Source: Acinetobacter haemolyticus CIP 64.3 = MTCC 9819 (lineage in GTDB: Bacteria > Pseudomonadota > Gammaproteobacteria > Pseudomonadales > Moraxellaceae). Taken from it: a stretch of 64,000 nt of DNA. The stretch covers positions 316,804 to 380,803 of the forward strand of contig NZ_KB849812.1 of assembly GCF_000369065.1 (NCBI RefSeq), in the 5' to 3' direction. The translations under genes and the position numbers were made by a program. The notes beneath the pieces were generated by a model that was not told the origin of the DNA, did no database searches, and saw only the letters and a program-made list of their open reading frames with translations. Numbering within the stretch: the stretch's first letter is position 1; the number at the start of each line of letters is the position of its first letter. This document shows, one piece after another, positions 17,408 through 26,728 of the stretch.

Positions 17408-17824
17408 TTATTTTTTAACTAAAGGTCGATCTAAAGTTGCCAAATCCACATTCGGCATCTGAGATAGGTTGTATTGCCACCTTCTGTACTGGTCTACCCA
17501 TAAACTTTCTTTTTCTTCAAGTAGCTTTTTCAAATGTGAAATTTGGTTTCTTAGCTCTTCATTCTCTTTGATAAGCATATCAATCGTTACATCAGCCATT
17601 GAAGCTATAATGGTCGATTTTGCCTCTCTAAGCGTCTTTTTTCGAAGATTAAAAGCTTGTTTTACAGGCTCATAGCTCATTAAGGTAAATTTAGAAATAG
17701 AAGGTTTATCTAATGCTCTAGCAACTGACACTGCAAAAAGATCCCAAGTTAACTTACCCGACCATTTATTAAGGATACTTTCGATAACTTTCATTTCTTT
17801 GACATCAATGAATTTATGTTTCAT
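17408..17824 (-). CDS. gmtX: GmtX-like small protein of the recombination operon
   Basis: Protein of 138 residues. Its ATG overlaps the gmtZ stop by 4 bp (ATGA, 17821-17824), so it is the last gene of the recombination operon. The N-terminal half is basic. Residues about 85-125 form a likely coiled coil (DMLIKENEELRNQISHLKKL). Tn554-type and Gamma-Mobile-Trio modules also end in a small accessory protein, TnpC or GmtX respectively. I assign GmtX from order and size; no enzymatic motif is visible. A role helping the recombinases bind or choose target DNA is inferred. Confidence 0.6.
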   Translation of the reverse strand: MKHKFIDVKEMKVIESILNKWSGKLTWDLFAVSVARALDKPSISKFTLMSYEPVKQAFNLRKKTLREAKSTIIASMADVTIDMLIKENEELRNQISHLKKLLEEKESLWVDQYRRWQYNLSQMPNVDLATLDRPLVKK

Positions 17825-19503
17825 AAGCCACCTTGCAATAATGCTAAGAACGAATTCTTTGATTCATTCGCTAATTGTTCAGACATAGGATTCTTTTCGT
17901 CTACCGTATTCATTAAATTTTGTTCACCTAATGCAATTTTTGTCAGGCTCACATCTAACTCTTCTGGGATACGAAGTATTAAGCCATCAGGTAATTGATC
18001 ATCTTCTAGATACTTTAATAATGTCTTAATAATGGCGAGTTTTTTGCCATGGTAAACTAACCAAGCATTTGCACCATGAAAGCCTTCTTGCGTAGCAGCA
18101 GCGGCTCGATTAAGTTCATTTTGCACAACATCTTCTAGCTGCTTGAGATGTTCAACATTTTTCGGCAATCCCTTTACACACGCATGTTCTTTACAACTGA
18201 TACATTCACCTGCTTTAGTACAGGGTGTCATTGTCCAATCATGCTCACAGTATCCATAACCTGAGACTTGTACTGTACCTATTCGATCTTTACGCCCTAG
18301 CATTTCAAATGTTACAGGTACATTAACTTTGACAGCTTCCAAAGCGGTTGTACCATCCAAGCTTGCTAATCCTAGCTCTAAAAGCTTTCTAGATTCTGCT
18401 TTAAATTCACTCATTGGTCGCAAATCATAAGCACGATTATCTTCAATTCTTGAACGTCCAGCAAACATAGCTAGATCCAGAGAGTCCATCTCACCACGCT
18501 CTGCCATCGTGGATAGCCAAACTCTAATTTGATGGGAGGAAATAACTATTTCGCCTCCATCTTCATTTTTAATGCCTAATTCACTGAATAGAGAGTGTGT
18601 ACCAGGTAATCTCTGATGTATTGCACCTAATGCGTCATTTAAGCGATTTAAATCTGGACATTCAAAACTGTATTGTTTTGATTCAAAATTATTATGAAGT
18701 TCATTTTCTCTTATTAAACAGAGTAAATCATAAATCGGCTGATTTACTTCGGGGATCTGAGGCCACTTAGGAAATTTTCTACTGTACTTCTGAACAGTAA
18801 ATGTAGCTAAATCTCTGTAAGTCAAATGCCTTTTAGCATCCACTAAATTTTCGACCCATTTCTGCTTATATAGCTTTTTAATAGTATTAGTATTAATAGA
18901 TAGAGTATCTTGACCTACTGACCAATCTGTTAAATTAAATGCAGCAGCAAACTCTGCAACTGTAAGTGGTGCATCTTCATCATGTTCCTTAGATGTTATA
19001 CAATCATCATGCCGATAAAATTGGCCCGATTTTTCAATAGCCCATTTGGCAGCTTTTCTCGCTGGCTTTCCAATTTCAATCAATCTTTTAACAGCTTCCT
19101 TAACTGTAGGAGCTATTAATGGATGAACAGGCTTGGAAATAAAGCCTCCACCTTTTTCTGCCTTCCATCGAATATAAAGGATTGTTGTTTCTTTATCCTC
19201 CAACTGCTGAGTTTCTTTATTTTTCACTTTTTCACTATGAGTTTCTTCAAACAAACAATCTACTGTTAAAAAACTCAACTCCCCACCACGACTAGGAGCA
19301 CACATCAGTAATACAGCTTGAGCTGAATAAAATTTTTGATAAGCTGTTTTTGCCAACCTGAATGCATCAGCTAATGCTGTAATTTCAAAACTTGCTAATA
19401 GCCTTTCTTGTTGCCATTTTCTATCTTCTTCTGATGTTCCTTGTGCTTTATTTCCAGGTCGTTTCCACGGATTTGTCCATACAGGAATAGTTATATTAAT
19501 TTT

Positions 19504-20683
19504 CTCTGTACACGACAAATTTCATAGGATCCTTGTCCTATCAGGCTTTTTCTTTCTTAAAATTGCTAGCACTTTCTTAAATTCTTCTTTTTTTCCAAAA
19601 CCAATCAAACGTAGAATAGCCATTTGAACATAGTCCAAACCGTAGCGAAATAAACTTACTGAAAGTCGTCCATGCTTCTTTATTTTTATCGCTTTTTTCC
19701 GATCATGTTGCCATTCACCTGTTAAATAGCACCAACAGAAACCGATAGCTAGCACTGCTATCAATTTCTTGACTCGTCTAGGGTCTGTTAAACGAGTATT
19801 TTCAAGATTGAATCCACGTCCTTTGAGACAACTAAATAACGTTTCGATTTCCCAGCGTAATGCATAATCACGAATAGCAGAAGCATTAAACATAGGAGAA
19901 ACAACAAGTAAAAGCTCTCCATCTTCTAATCGTAGCGCACTAATATACAGTTTCACTCGACCAACCCAAATACGTCGTTTACGACATTCAGTTTGACCAA
20001 CTTGAAGATGACGAAATAAATCACTAATTTTATGATTCTTGGCTAAGTGATTGGTCACAATAAAGTTTTTTTAACACGTATACAGAAGTTAATGTCATTT
20101 TCAATTAACCATGTAAACCATTTCTCACCGATAAATTCTCTGTCTGCAAACACATTCACAATACGATCTTTACCAAAAATGGAGATAAAGCGTTGAATCA
20201 AAGCAATACGCTCTTTTGTATCTGAATTTCCACGTTTATTGAGCAATGTCCAAACAATAGGTATCGCTATTCCACGATAGACGATGGCTAACATCAAGAT
20301 ATTAATATCTCGTTTTCCCCATTTCCAATTAGTTCTATCCAAAGTTAATTGGACTTTATCGAATGAAAATATATTGAAAATTAACTGAGAAATTTGACGA
20401 TAATCGAAATACTGATCTGCAAAGAAGCGTTGTATACGTCGATAAAATGATTGTGGTAAGCACTTGATGGGTAAGGCTTTAGATGCAGAAGAAAGATTAC
20501 ATGTCTGTTTTACAATTAATGCAAGCATAATCAGTGTAAAACATTTTGCATGTGACTTGTTCCACTTTAGATATTTGTTTAAGATGAGATGTAACTCATT
20601 GAAATGTGTCATCATATTCGTCGTCAGAAAACAAGTATTATGCCATTATTTCAATGAGTTATCTTTTTTTGTCGTGTACAAAG
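19504..20683 (-). mobile_element. ISAba1-like insertion sequence, copy 2, inside gmtZ
   Basis: 1180 bp, nearly identical to copy 1 but inverted. The ends are CTCTGTACACGACAAA at 19504 and the inverse ending at 20683. The 9-bp target duplication ATTAATTTT is at 19495-19503 and 20684-20692. Because each copy keeps its own duplication, these are two independent insertions and neither a composite transposon nor a later inversion between them. Its outward promoter points antisense into the gmtZ 5' fragment. Confidence 0.95.
19522..20615 (-). CDS. IS4-family transposase, copy 2 (two frames)
   Basis: Same two-frame design as copy 1 (20615-20055 and 20058-19522), joined by a -1 slip at the A-run near 20066-20072. 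It differs from copy 1 by a few residues, for example NDIN for NDIH before FCIRV, SVSLF for SISLF, and an -RIL C-terminus in place of -RAL. This suggests both came from one recently active parent. It looks intact and could still transpose. Confidence 0.9.
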
Positions 20684-22638
20684 ATTAATTTTAAGAAGTC
20701 GCAAATCTTCTAAAAATTTTTCCAACATTTGTCCATAACGGTATCTTGAAGATTCAGAACTCCGTTCATAAATCATCTCAGTAATCTTTCTTAATACAAT
20801 CCCATCAAGTAGTAAAACATCTGCTTTAGAGTAAATAAAGAGTAGTGCATCATGACAAGTCTTTAATACCATCATCATGTTACCGGGATTTGTTGCATTC
20901 CATGTTTGGCTATCTCTTACATAAGCTTTAGCAAAATCAACAAAAGGGGGCTCCATCGGAGAACCAGTCTTTCTACCTTTTTCCGCTAAACCAGTAAATT
21001 CCATAGATTGAGCACGACCATTAGCTAAATAATGCTTCCAATTTGAGCTACTGAAACCACCTTGATCTTCATAAATAGTTAACTGATTCTTGGCCCGACA
21101 AATGAAATCATTTAAGTTCTTTTGACAATCTAATTCATGTTTGGGTACAAATGGAATAACTTCGCTCATGCTCTTATTTCCTCCATTTTAATGCGCTTAT
21201 CACATGCATCTAAAATGGCTTTTACACGAGATAATTGTAAGTCATAAGATTTTATAACTAATTCGCTAGCACCCTCTTTATGTCGCTGCTCAACCTCTTC
21301 TAATAAATCTAAAAACAATTCATCCCAAGGTGCATAAAGTAAAGGTTGAAATTGATCACATAGCAGACATGCTTTCATACCAGCTTGACATGATGGAGAG
21401 CCTCCACAATTACCAATCTGTTTATTGTCCCTCTTATAAATTCTGCTAGTAATATCTTGTCCTCGTCTAGCTTCTCTCTCATCCTCGATTAGTCGACCTT
21501 CAAATTTAGTAGCTAGGAAAGTCATAGGATCATTCATGTGCTCAAAGATGCGTAAGGCCAATTCATGTGTATGAGCTGTGTAAACTTTCAATTGTTGAGT
21601 ATCTGAATGATCCATTAAATATGCCATTTGAACTCCCGTGATTCCATGCCGAACCAGGTTTGTTGCACGTGTTCGTCTGCATCGTACTGGAGTGAAGTGA
21701 ATATAATCTGATGTTCTTTCAGAAATAGCATCACACTTTCGAGATAGACTTGTAGTTAAAATATCAACATCTTTGATTGAAGCATGAAAACAATCAGGTG
21801 TTGTCTTCAATTTTTCACGGAATAATTCTACCGAATTGACTACCTTAAACCTATTAACATTGAAAAAAATCGGAAGTTCTTTTAAGTCTTCTTCTGTTAA
21901 TTTTGGGATGTATTTTCTAGCTATTTGCTTGTTTTGATCAATTAAATTTTTCAGAACCAAATACATATCTTCACTGATATATATTGATCGTGATTCTCCT
22001 CTAAACGTACCACCTCTTTGCTTAGCTCTAGGAATTTCAAGCTCGTATTTTAGACCATCAACAACCTTTTTAACTGTTAAATCGACTACTCTTAATGCTC
22101 GAATCTGATTTGATCGGCGAGCCGTAGAATAAATTATATATAACCATGCAAATTCTTCTAAACTAATTAGTTCGCTTTTAAATGCATTCCCTGCCCATAC
22201 TAACAATGATTGTTGTTCAGTTAATGTATATGGACCTGTATAAGGACAATGGTGAGTAACTGCCTTACCTTTAGTATTTCCTGCTAATACAATCTTATCT
22301 AAAACCTCTTCAACACCAGTAGTTAATCCATTAAATCCCCAAGAGATCCAATTACGTAATAGAGCACGAATAGTTCCTAACTTATATTCATCCTCTTTTT
22401 TCAAACTAGCTTTAAGATTCAAAATCAATTCAGGTGTAATCAGTCCACCCTCATATATATCTGTATCTATTAGGTATCTTCTAAAATAACTCCAACAGTT
22501 ATTTGTGTAATGAGCTGATACTTCCTCAGCTAATCTCGCAATTGTTAAGCGGAACCCCTTAAGTACTTCAGGATGAATTTTTGTATTTACAATATCCCAG
22601 TTTAGTAGTAAGCGTCCGCTGAATCCCATACCTATTTT

Positions 22639-24222
22639 TTAATTCGATTTAGGTTTCCAGCAGTGCGGCAGCAATTCTTCAATTTGGGTCACTTTGTGTG
22701 TCGGTAACCTTTTCAGCACATCACTTAAATAGGCATACGGATCCAAGCCATTCAGCTTTGCTGACTGGATTAAAGTCATGATGTTTGCCGCTCGCTGACC
22801 ACTGCGCAGCGAACCTGCAAACAGCCAGTTCTTGCGTCCCAACGCCCAGGGACGCATCTGATTCTCTACCCAATTGTTGCATATCGGTAGATTGCCATCA
22901 TCCAGATAGCGGCTTAAGGCTGGCCAACGCTTCAGAGTGTAATTGATAGCCTTGGCGGTGGGAGAACTCGATGGCACTGTCAGATGATGTTGGTTGAGCC
23001 ATTCATATAGTTGTTGCATCACTGGTTGACTATGCTGTTGTCGGTATTCGCGGCGGTCTTCCGCTGTACCATCGGTCTTTTTCCTGAGTTCTGCTTCTAT
23101 CGCATACAGTTTCTGAATCAGCACTAAGGCCTGTTCAGCAACCTGACTTTTCCCAGTTACATGCAGTTCATGGAATTTACGACGTGCATGGGCCATGCAC
23201 CCCACCTCAATCACCTGGCCTGATTTAAAACGTGCTTTATAACCACTGTAATCATCACAGACTAGATAGCCCTGCCAGCCTTTCAAGAACTCTTCAGCAT
23301 GCTGGCCTGAACGACTATCCTGAAAGTCATAGATCACCGCCTGAACTGGATTATACTGTGTGGTGGCATAGGCCCAGACATAACCTTTCTTCGGTTTTTT
23401 ATTATTCTCACCCATCCGCATGATGGTGACCGGTGTTTCATCTGCATGCAGCACCCGCTGTTGCAGCACCACCTCTTTTAAGGCATTGGCCAGAGGTTCC
23501 AGTTCTACACCGCAGCGACCTATCCAGTCAGATAAAGTTGATCTAGAAAGATCGATGCCAGCCCGCTGATAGATCAGGCGTTGACGGTACAGCGGCAAAT
23601 GATCGGCATACTTCGATACCAGCACATGGCTGAGCAATTCAGGTGAAGCAATGCCTTTATCAATCACATAGGCGGGCATCGCTTGCTGAGTTAGAGTGTC
23701 ACACTGATCACAGACCCATTTACCACGCACATGCTGTTCCTTATAGAACTGTGCCGGTCTGAAATGCAGTTTTTCACTGACATCTTCGCCGATACGACGG
23801 AGTTGGCAGCCACAAGCACATTGGGTTGATGCAGGTTCATGCTCAATACGGATGGTGTGTAGATGATCTGGCAGTGGTCGACGTTTAGGTTTATTGGTTT
23901 TGGCTTTCTGTGTCGCTGCATTGGTTTTATCTGCATTTAGCCGTTCCAGTTCTAGATCAACCGCGGCAATATCTTCTTCAACCGCTTCATCCCACAGATG
24001 GATTTGTTTTGCCGTTAAGTGTTCATTCTTTTGGGCGAATTTGTGCTTTTTAAACAGCGCCAGTTCATGCTCGTATTTTTGATTGAGAATAGAAAGATGT
24101 TGAACTTTGGCATCCAATTGTTGGTTTGATTGTGCTAGAGACTGATGCTGCAGCGCCAACTGCCTGGTGAATTCCAGCAGTTGTTCATGGGTCAGTTGGC
24201 TTAAGTCAGGCAGCGTATTCAT
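22639..24222 (-). CDS. tnpC: IS66-family transposase TnpC
   Basis: Transposase of 527 residues with the expected layout: an N-terminal leucine-rich helix (about 10-80), a zinc-binding CACGCQLRRIGED...CDQC region, and a DDE catalytic domain. The first Asp lies in LHADETPVTI, the second in YLVCDDYSGYK, and the Glu in NNWVENQMRPWALGRKNWLFAGS, all typical of IS66. It catalyses cut-and-paste of the element together with TnpA and TnpB. The frame is intact, so the element may be active. A 74-bp gap separates it from tnpB. Confidence 0.93.
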   Translation of the reverse strand: MNTLPDLSQLTHEQLLEFTRQLALQHQSLAQSNQQLDAKVQHLSILNQKYEHELALFKKHKFAQKNEHLTAKQIHLWDEAVEEDIAAVDLELERLNADKTNAATQKAKTNKPKRRPLPDHLHTIRIEHEPASTQCACGCQLRRIGEDVSEKLHFRPAQFYKEQHVRGKWVCDQCDTLTQQAMPAYVIDKGIASPELLSHVLVSKYADHLPLYRQRLIYQRAGIDLSRSTLSDWIGRCGVELEPLANALKEVVLQQRVLHADETPVTIMRMGENNKKPKKGYVWAYATTQYNPVQAVIYDFQDSRSGQHAEEFLKGWQGYLVCDDYSGYKARFKSGQVIEVGCMAHARRKFHELHVTGKSQVAEQALVLIQKLYAIEAELRKKTDGTAEDRREYRQQHSQPVMQQLYEWLNQHHLTVPSSSPTAKAINYTLKRWPALSRYLDDGNLPICNNWVENQMRPWALGRKNWLFAGSLRSGQRAANIMTLIQSAKLNGLDPYAYLSDVLKRLPTHKVTQIEELLPHCWKPKSN

Positions 24223-24296
24223 GACCGCAGTATGCCTGAGGTCATGAGAAGAATGAAATAGAACGTTTGGAGAATAGCAGAATGGTCGAGCCTGGT

Positions 24297-24632
24297 TTAA
24301 AGCATCGTCACCACCTGCTGTCGTCCAATGCGCTGCCAGGGCAAACCTTGGATCAGTGCCTGTAACTGTTCCGGGCTGAGGGCCACGGTTTCACCTTGGT
24401 GAACTTGAGCCCAGTGAAATTTGCCCTGTTCCAGCCGCCGGGCACACAGCCAGATGCCCAATCCATCATGTACCAGCACTTTCATGCGATGGCCACGTTT
24501 ATTACAGAACAGGTAAGCACAATGCGGTTTGATGTAGCCAAAGGCTCTCACCACCTGAGCCATGGTCGTATCCATACCTGCACGCATGTCCATGGGCTGA
24601 GTAGACAACCAGATTTCATCAATGCGGATCAT
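24297..24632 (-). CDS. tnpB: IS66 accessory protein TnpB (Orf2)
   Basis: Protein of 111 residues from the ATG at 24632, which overlaps the tnpA stop as ATGA (24629-24632). The longer frame upstream overlaps tnpA and is rejected. It carries the IS66 Orf2 family signature: IWLSTQPMDMRAGMDTTMAQV, AYLFCNKRGHRMKVLVHDGLGIWLCARRLEQGKF. It is needed for IS66 transposition, with an unknown biochemical role. It is translationally coupled to tnpA and followed by tnpC. Confidence 0.92.
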   Translation of the reverse strand: MIRIDEIWLSTQPMDMRAGMDTTMAQVVRAFGYIKPHCAYLFCNKRGHRMKVLVHDGLGIWLCARRLEQGKFHWAQVHQGETVALSPEQLQALIQGLPWQRIGRQQVVTML

Positions 24633-25012
24633 GTTGCAAGTGCCTTGAGTAATTCTGCCAAGGCAGGTATTTCTGATGTCTGCCATTTTAGCTGAATATC
24701 ATTATTCGTATGAGGCACGGTGATACACAACGTGATCCTCTCATCAATAGGTTGGCTGATTGCAGCAGTGTAAGGCAAAGCAATAAATGCTGGATTCACA
24801 TGAGTAGGATCCTGCACGGCACCCTCATGATGGCTGAAGATCCTGATCCAACGACTGACAAGGTTGGCATTAATACTATGTTGCAGTGCGACCGAAGCGA
24901 TCGAGGTATTAGGATTTTTGCAGGCATTGACAATACTGAGTTTGAATTCTTTGCTGTATTTTCGGCGTTTTTTAGCAACAGGAGGTGTTGCTGAATATAT
25001 ATCCATGTTCAT
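24629..25012 (-). CDS. tnpA: IS66 accessory protein TnpA (Orf1), HTH
   Basis: Protein of 127 residues, first gene of the IS66 element, starting about 86 bp inside the left end. It has a helix-turn-helix of the transposase-8/IS3 OrfA kind (YSKEFKLSIVNACKNPNTSI, then ALQHSINANLVSRWIRIF), suggesting end binding. Its stop overlaps the tnpB start by ATGA. ATG occurs at both 25012 and 25006; either could be the start. Confidence 0.9.
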   Translation of the reverse strand: MNMDIYSATPPVAKKRRKYSKEFKLSIVNACKNPNTSIASVALQHSINANLVSRWIRIFSHHEGAVQDPTHVNPAFIALPYTAAISQPIDERITLCITVPHTNNDIQLKWQTSEIPALAELLKALAT

Positions 25013-25214
25013 GGATTAAGTCCCCACTTGTTTTTAGGTGGGAACTAAATTAAGGCTTATAGGATCGCTTGGTAAGGCTGTGTTAGCCGGATGCTTACGT
25101 TTAGTATCAGTGAATTATCTAAAGACCAATGTGAATCAAAAAAATCAAATGCATAACCTGCCTTACTTAATCGTGTTTCGAGATAGAACTCAGCAACATC
25201 TGCATAATCCTGTT

Positions 25215-26585
25215 TCATTCAAATTCTCCAATATTTAGATGTTCATCAATTCTATTTTGTTCATTTTTTAGGAGCTTCTCTGCTTGTTCTTTAGTATGTC
25301 TCAAGTTATAAACCAAGGCAGATGTAGCACTACGATGCCCATTTAAATACATCCTTTGCTCTATTTCCTTTTTTTCCGAAATAACATCATTTAGCCTGTC
25401 TTCCTCTACAGCTAACTTATTGTTTGTATCAATAATTTGAGAAAATCTTTTATTAAAGTTATGTCTAAAGCTGTGCTTAGTTATAGTTTTAGATGTAGAA
25501 AAACCATTCTTTTTAATAAAATCTGCTAATTTTTCACTAACAGCCACTTTCTCTACCATTTTAGAAAATTGAATTAGTGACAATGGATCACCTTTGCTTT
25601 TTCCTTTATTTGAAACAAACAAAAAACTATGTGATTTTGCGTTAGGTATTTCTCTACGCTCATATAAAACATAATTTCTAAGTTCATTAGATAGTTTTCG
25701 TGAGATAGGAATATCTCTTTCTTCAGTTTTTGCATTTGGTTCGAATCTACGTTTTGTATCTTCGGGATCGTTATGCCTTCTTCTTACTTGAATTACTGAG
25801 TCCGAAAAATCAATATCTGTAATCTTTAGCTGTAATATTTCACCAGTTCTCATACCTGTTTCATACAGCACTCGAAACAATAAATAATTTCTGGTTCTAA
25901 CAGCAGAAGTAAATGGATTCATTGGATTCTCAAAATCAACAATCCTCATGACCTCATCAAAAACTTCGGGAGGAGGTGCCTTCTTATCTGGATCAATTAC
26001 TTTGTTTCTGGAACTACGTCCTTTACTCTTTTGATTCAAGATATTGCTTTTAATTCGAGATATCTGATCTAAGTAAGCTGAAAAAGAAGGCTTTGATCTT
26101 AAGATATTGATTGCTAAGAATTCAAAATACTCTGCAAACTCATGAATTCTACCTATTTGTTGCTCTACCCCTACTATTGGATCAGGGATTTTACTTATCG
26201 GAGATATGAATTTAATTAAATTATCATTTCTTGTTTTTTTCGATGAGACTTTTAAATTTCTTCTAGCAGCTTTAGAAGTTAATTTACAATGATGGCCAAT
26301 CTGATGAATTTCATTTGTCGTAAATAAATCATCATTCAATATTTTAGTATGATCATTAATTATGCGAATTATCTTGTCTGATAAACGTTCACCTACAATT
26401 TGTTCCCAAATATTGATATGAACCAAGTTATTTAAATGTGCTCTTTGAGTAGCCTGAGTCTGAGATCTCACTTTAGTAGTCATATAGAGTGTAGTCCAGA
26501 AATCAGGAATACCATCTTCATTAACTAACAAAGTAAATCGCTCACCATCTTGAGCTATGAAATTTTTACGGTGTAAGTCAGGCAT
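25215..26585 (-). CDS. Site-specific tyrosine integrase, first gene of the recombination operon
   Basis: Start taken at the ATG at 26585 (456 residues); the longer frame from TTG at 26606 has no support. Catalytic residues are visible: Arg in YETGMRTGEILQL, HxxR in TKHSFRHNF, GH in YLNGHRSATS, and the Tyr in ALVYNLRHT. The N-terminal half is an arm/core-binding region. It is the only recombinase of the operon left intact. Its stop overlaps gmtY as ATGA. An inverted repeat ATACAAT/ATTGTAT lies just upstream at 26601-26621, and the ssb terminator insulates it from ssb. It probably works with GmtY and GmtZ in integration, so alone it may be unable to mobilise the island. Confidence 0.85.
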   Translation of the reverse strand: MPDLHRKNFIAQDGERFTLLVNEDGIPDFWTTLYMTTKVRSQTQATQRAHLNNLVHINIWEQIVGERLSDKIIRIINDHTKILNDDLFTTNEIHQIGHHCKLTSKAARRNLKVSSKKTRNDNLIKFISPISKIPDPIVGVEQQIGRIHEFAEYFEFLAINILRSKPSFSAYLDQISRIKSNILNQKSKGRSSRNKVIDPDKKAPPPEVFDEVMRIVDFENPMNPFTSAVRTRNYLLFRVLYETGMRTGEILQLKITDIDFSDSVIQVRRRHNDPEDTKRRFEPNAKTEERDIPISRKLSNELRNYVLYERREIPNAKSHSFLFVSNKGKSKGDPLSLIQFSKMVEKVAVSEKLADFIKKNGFSTSKTITKHSFRHNFNKRFSQIIDTNNKLAVEEDRLNDVISEKKEIEQRMYLNGHRSATSALVYNLRHTKEQAEKLLKNEQNRIDEHLNIGEFE

Positions 26586-26600
26586 ACTTAAGAATAATAA

Positions 26601-26725
26601 ATACAATGTTTTATATTGTATAAAGTTATTTTACAAGAAATACAAGCTTTTTAGAGTAAAAAAATAAGAACCCAATCTAAATCAGGTTCTTACTTTATAT
26701 TAAATACAATATTTAATTATTGTAT
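26601..26725. repeat. Paired inverted repeats at the ssb-proximal island end
   Basis: ATACAAT-N7-ATTGTAT at 26601-26621 and ATACAAT-N8-ATTGTAT at 26704-26725, the latter 3 bp beyond the ssb stop codon. Seven-base arms with a 7-8 bp spacer fit a tyrosine-recombinase core site. The sequence ATAAATACAAT also occurs at 5014-5024 at the other end of the island. The att role is inference. Confidence 0.45.
26666..26691 (-). terminator. ssb terminator
   Basis: AAGAACC (26666-26672) pairs with GGTTCTT (26685-26691), extended by one T-A pair. On the minus strand it is followed by a T-rich run. It ends ssb transcription before the island integrase. Confidence 0.75.
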
Positions 26726-26728
26726 AGT

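Larger units (their letters stand above)
17821..21169 (-). pseudogene. gmtZ: gmtZ-like tyrosine integrase, interrupted by ISAba1-like copy 2
   Basis: The 5' part runs from the ATG at 21169 to 20684 and the 3' part from 19494 to 17821. Removing the IS and one copy of the 9-bp duplication joins LRLLKIN to ITIPVWTN in frame and gives 719 residues. The 3' half shows tyrosine recombinase residues: Arg in APSRGGELSF, HxxR in SSHQIRVW, and the nucleophile candidate Tyr in EDNRAYDL. A Cys-rich segment (CEHDW..CTKAGECISCKEHAC) may bind zinc. It resembles the VPA1269/GmtZ family. It overlaps the preceding gene and gmtX by ATGA. The 565-residue frame that remains begins with IS-derived codons, so no intact protein is made. 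Confidence 0.75.
22608..25098 (-). mobile_element. IS66-family insertion sequence inside gmtY
   Basis: 2491 bp with ends GTAAGCGTCCG at 22608 and GTAAGCATCCGG read inward from 25098, the IS66-type GTAAG terminus. A perfect 8-bp target duplication GTTTAGTA lies at 22600-22607 and 25099-25106. It holds the standard tnpA-tnpB-tnpC set and is richer in GC than the surrounding island, marking it as a separate arrival. Confidence 0.95.
21166..25218 (-). pseudogene. gmtY: gmtY-like tyrosine recombinase, interrupted by IS66-family element
   Basis: The 5' fragment (25218-25099) and 3' fragment (22599-21166) join in frame when the IS and one 8-bp duplication are removed. This gives 517 residues beginning MKQDYADVAEFYLE and crossing the junction as DNSLILNWDIVN. 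Recombinase features are Arg in ARRSNQIRAL, HFTPVRCRRTRAT, the box DHSDTQQLKVYT with the Tyr nucleophile, and a Cys-rich tail (CGGSPSCQAGMKACLLC). ATGA overlaps join it to the upstream integrase (25215-25218) and to gmtZ (21166-21169). By order, size and neighbours I read it as GmtY. The surviving 487-residue frame starts inside the IS and lacks the true N-terminus. Confidence 0.75.
5028..26607. mobile_element. Gamma-Mobile-Trio-like genomic island with defence-like cargo
   Basis: AT-rich block of about 21.5 kb beside ssb. It carries four overlapping recombination genes at the right end (integrase, gmtY, gmtZ, gmtX), then cargo: a VPA1262-family gene, a winged-helix gene, a controller-like XRE regulator, and a two-gene helicase system. 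Three insertion sequences lie inside it, and two of them break gmtY and gmtZ. The right boundary is set by ssb and its terminator. The left boundary is taken from the terminator at 5028 and the composition change. Exact attachment sites are not proven; ATAAATACAAT at 5014-5024 and 26597-26607 is a weak candidate pair. Confidence 0.7.

Noticed and set aside
17821..19518. Intact 565-residue integrase gene
   Set aside because: Its first eight codons come from the IS end and its target duplication; the true gene starts at 21169 and is interrupted.
16155..20683. Composite transposon made of two ISAba1-like copies
   Set aside because: Each copy has its own 9-bp target duplication and they differ, so they inserted independently; the DNA between them is part of the gmt operon.
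21166..22629. Intact 487-residue recombinase gene
   Set aside because: The first codons lie within the IS66 terminal repeat; the real N-terminus is at 25218 on the far side of the IS.
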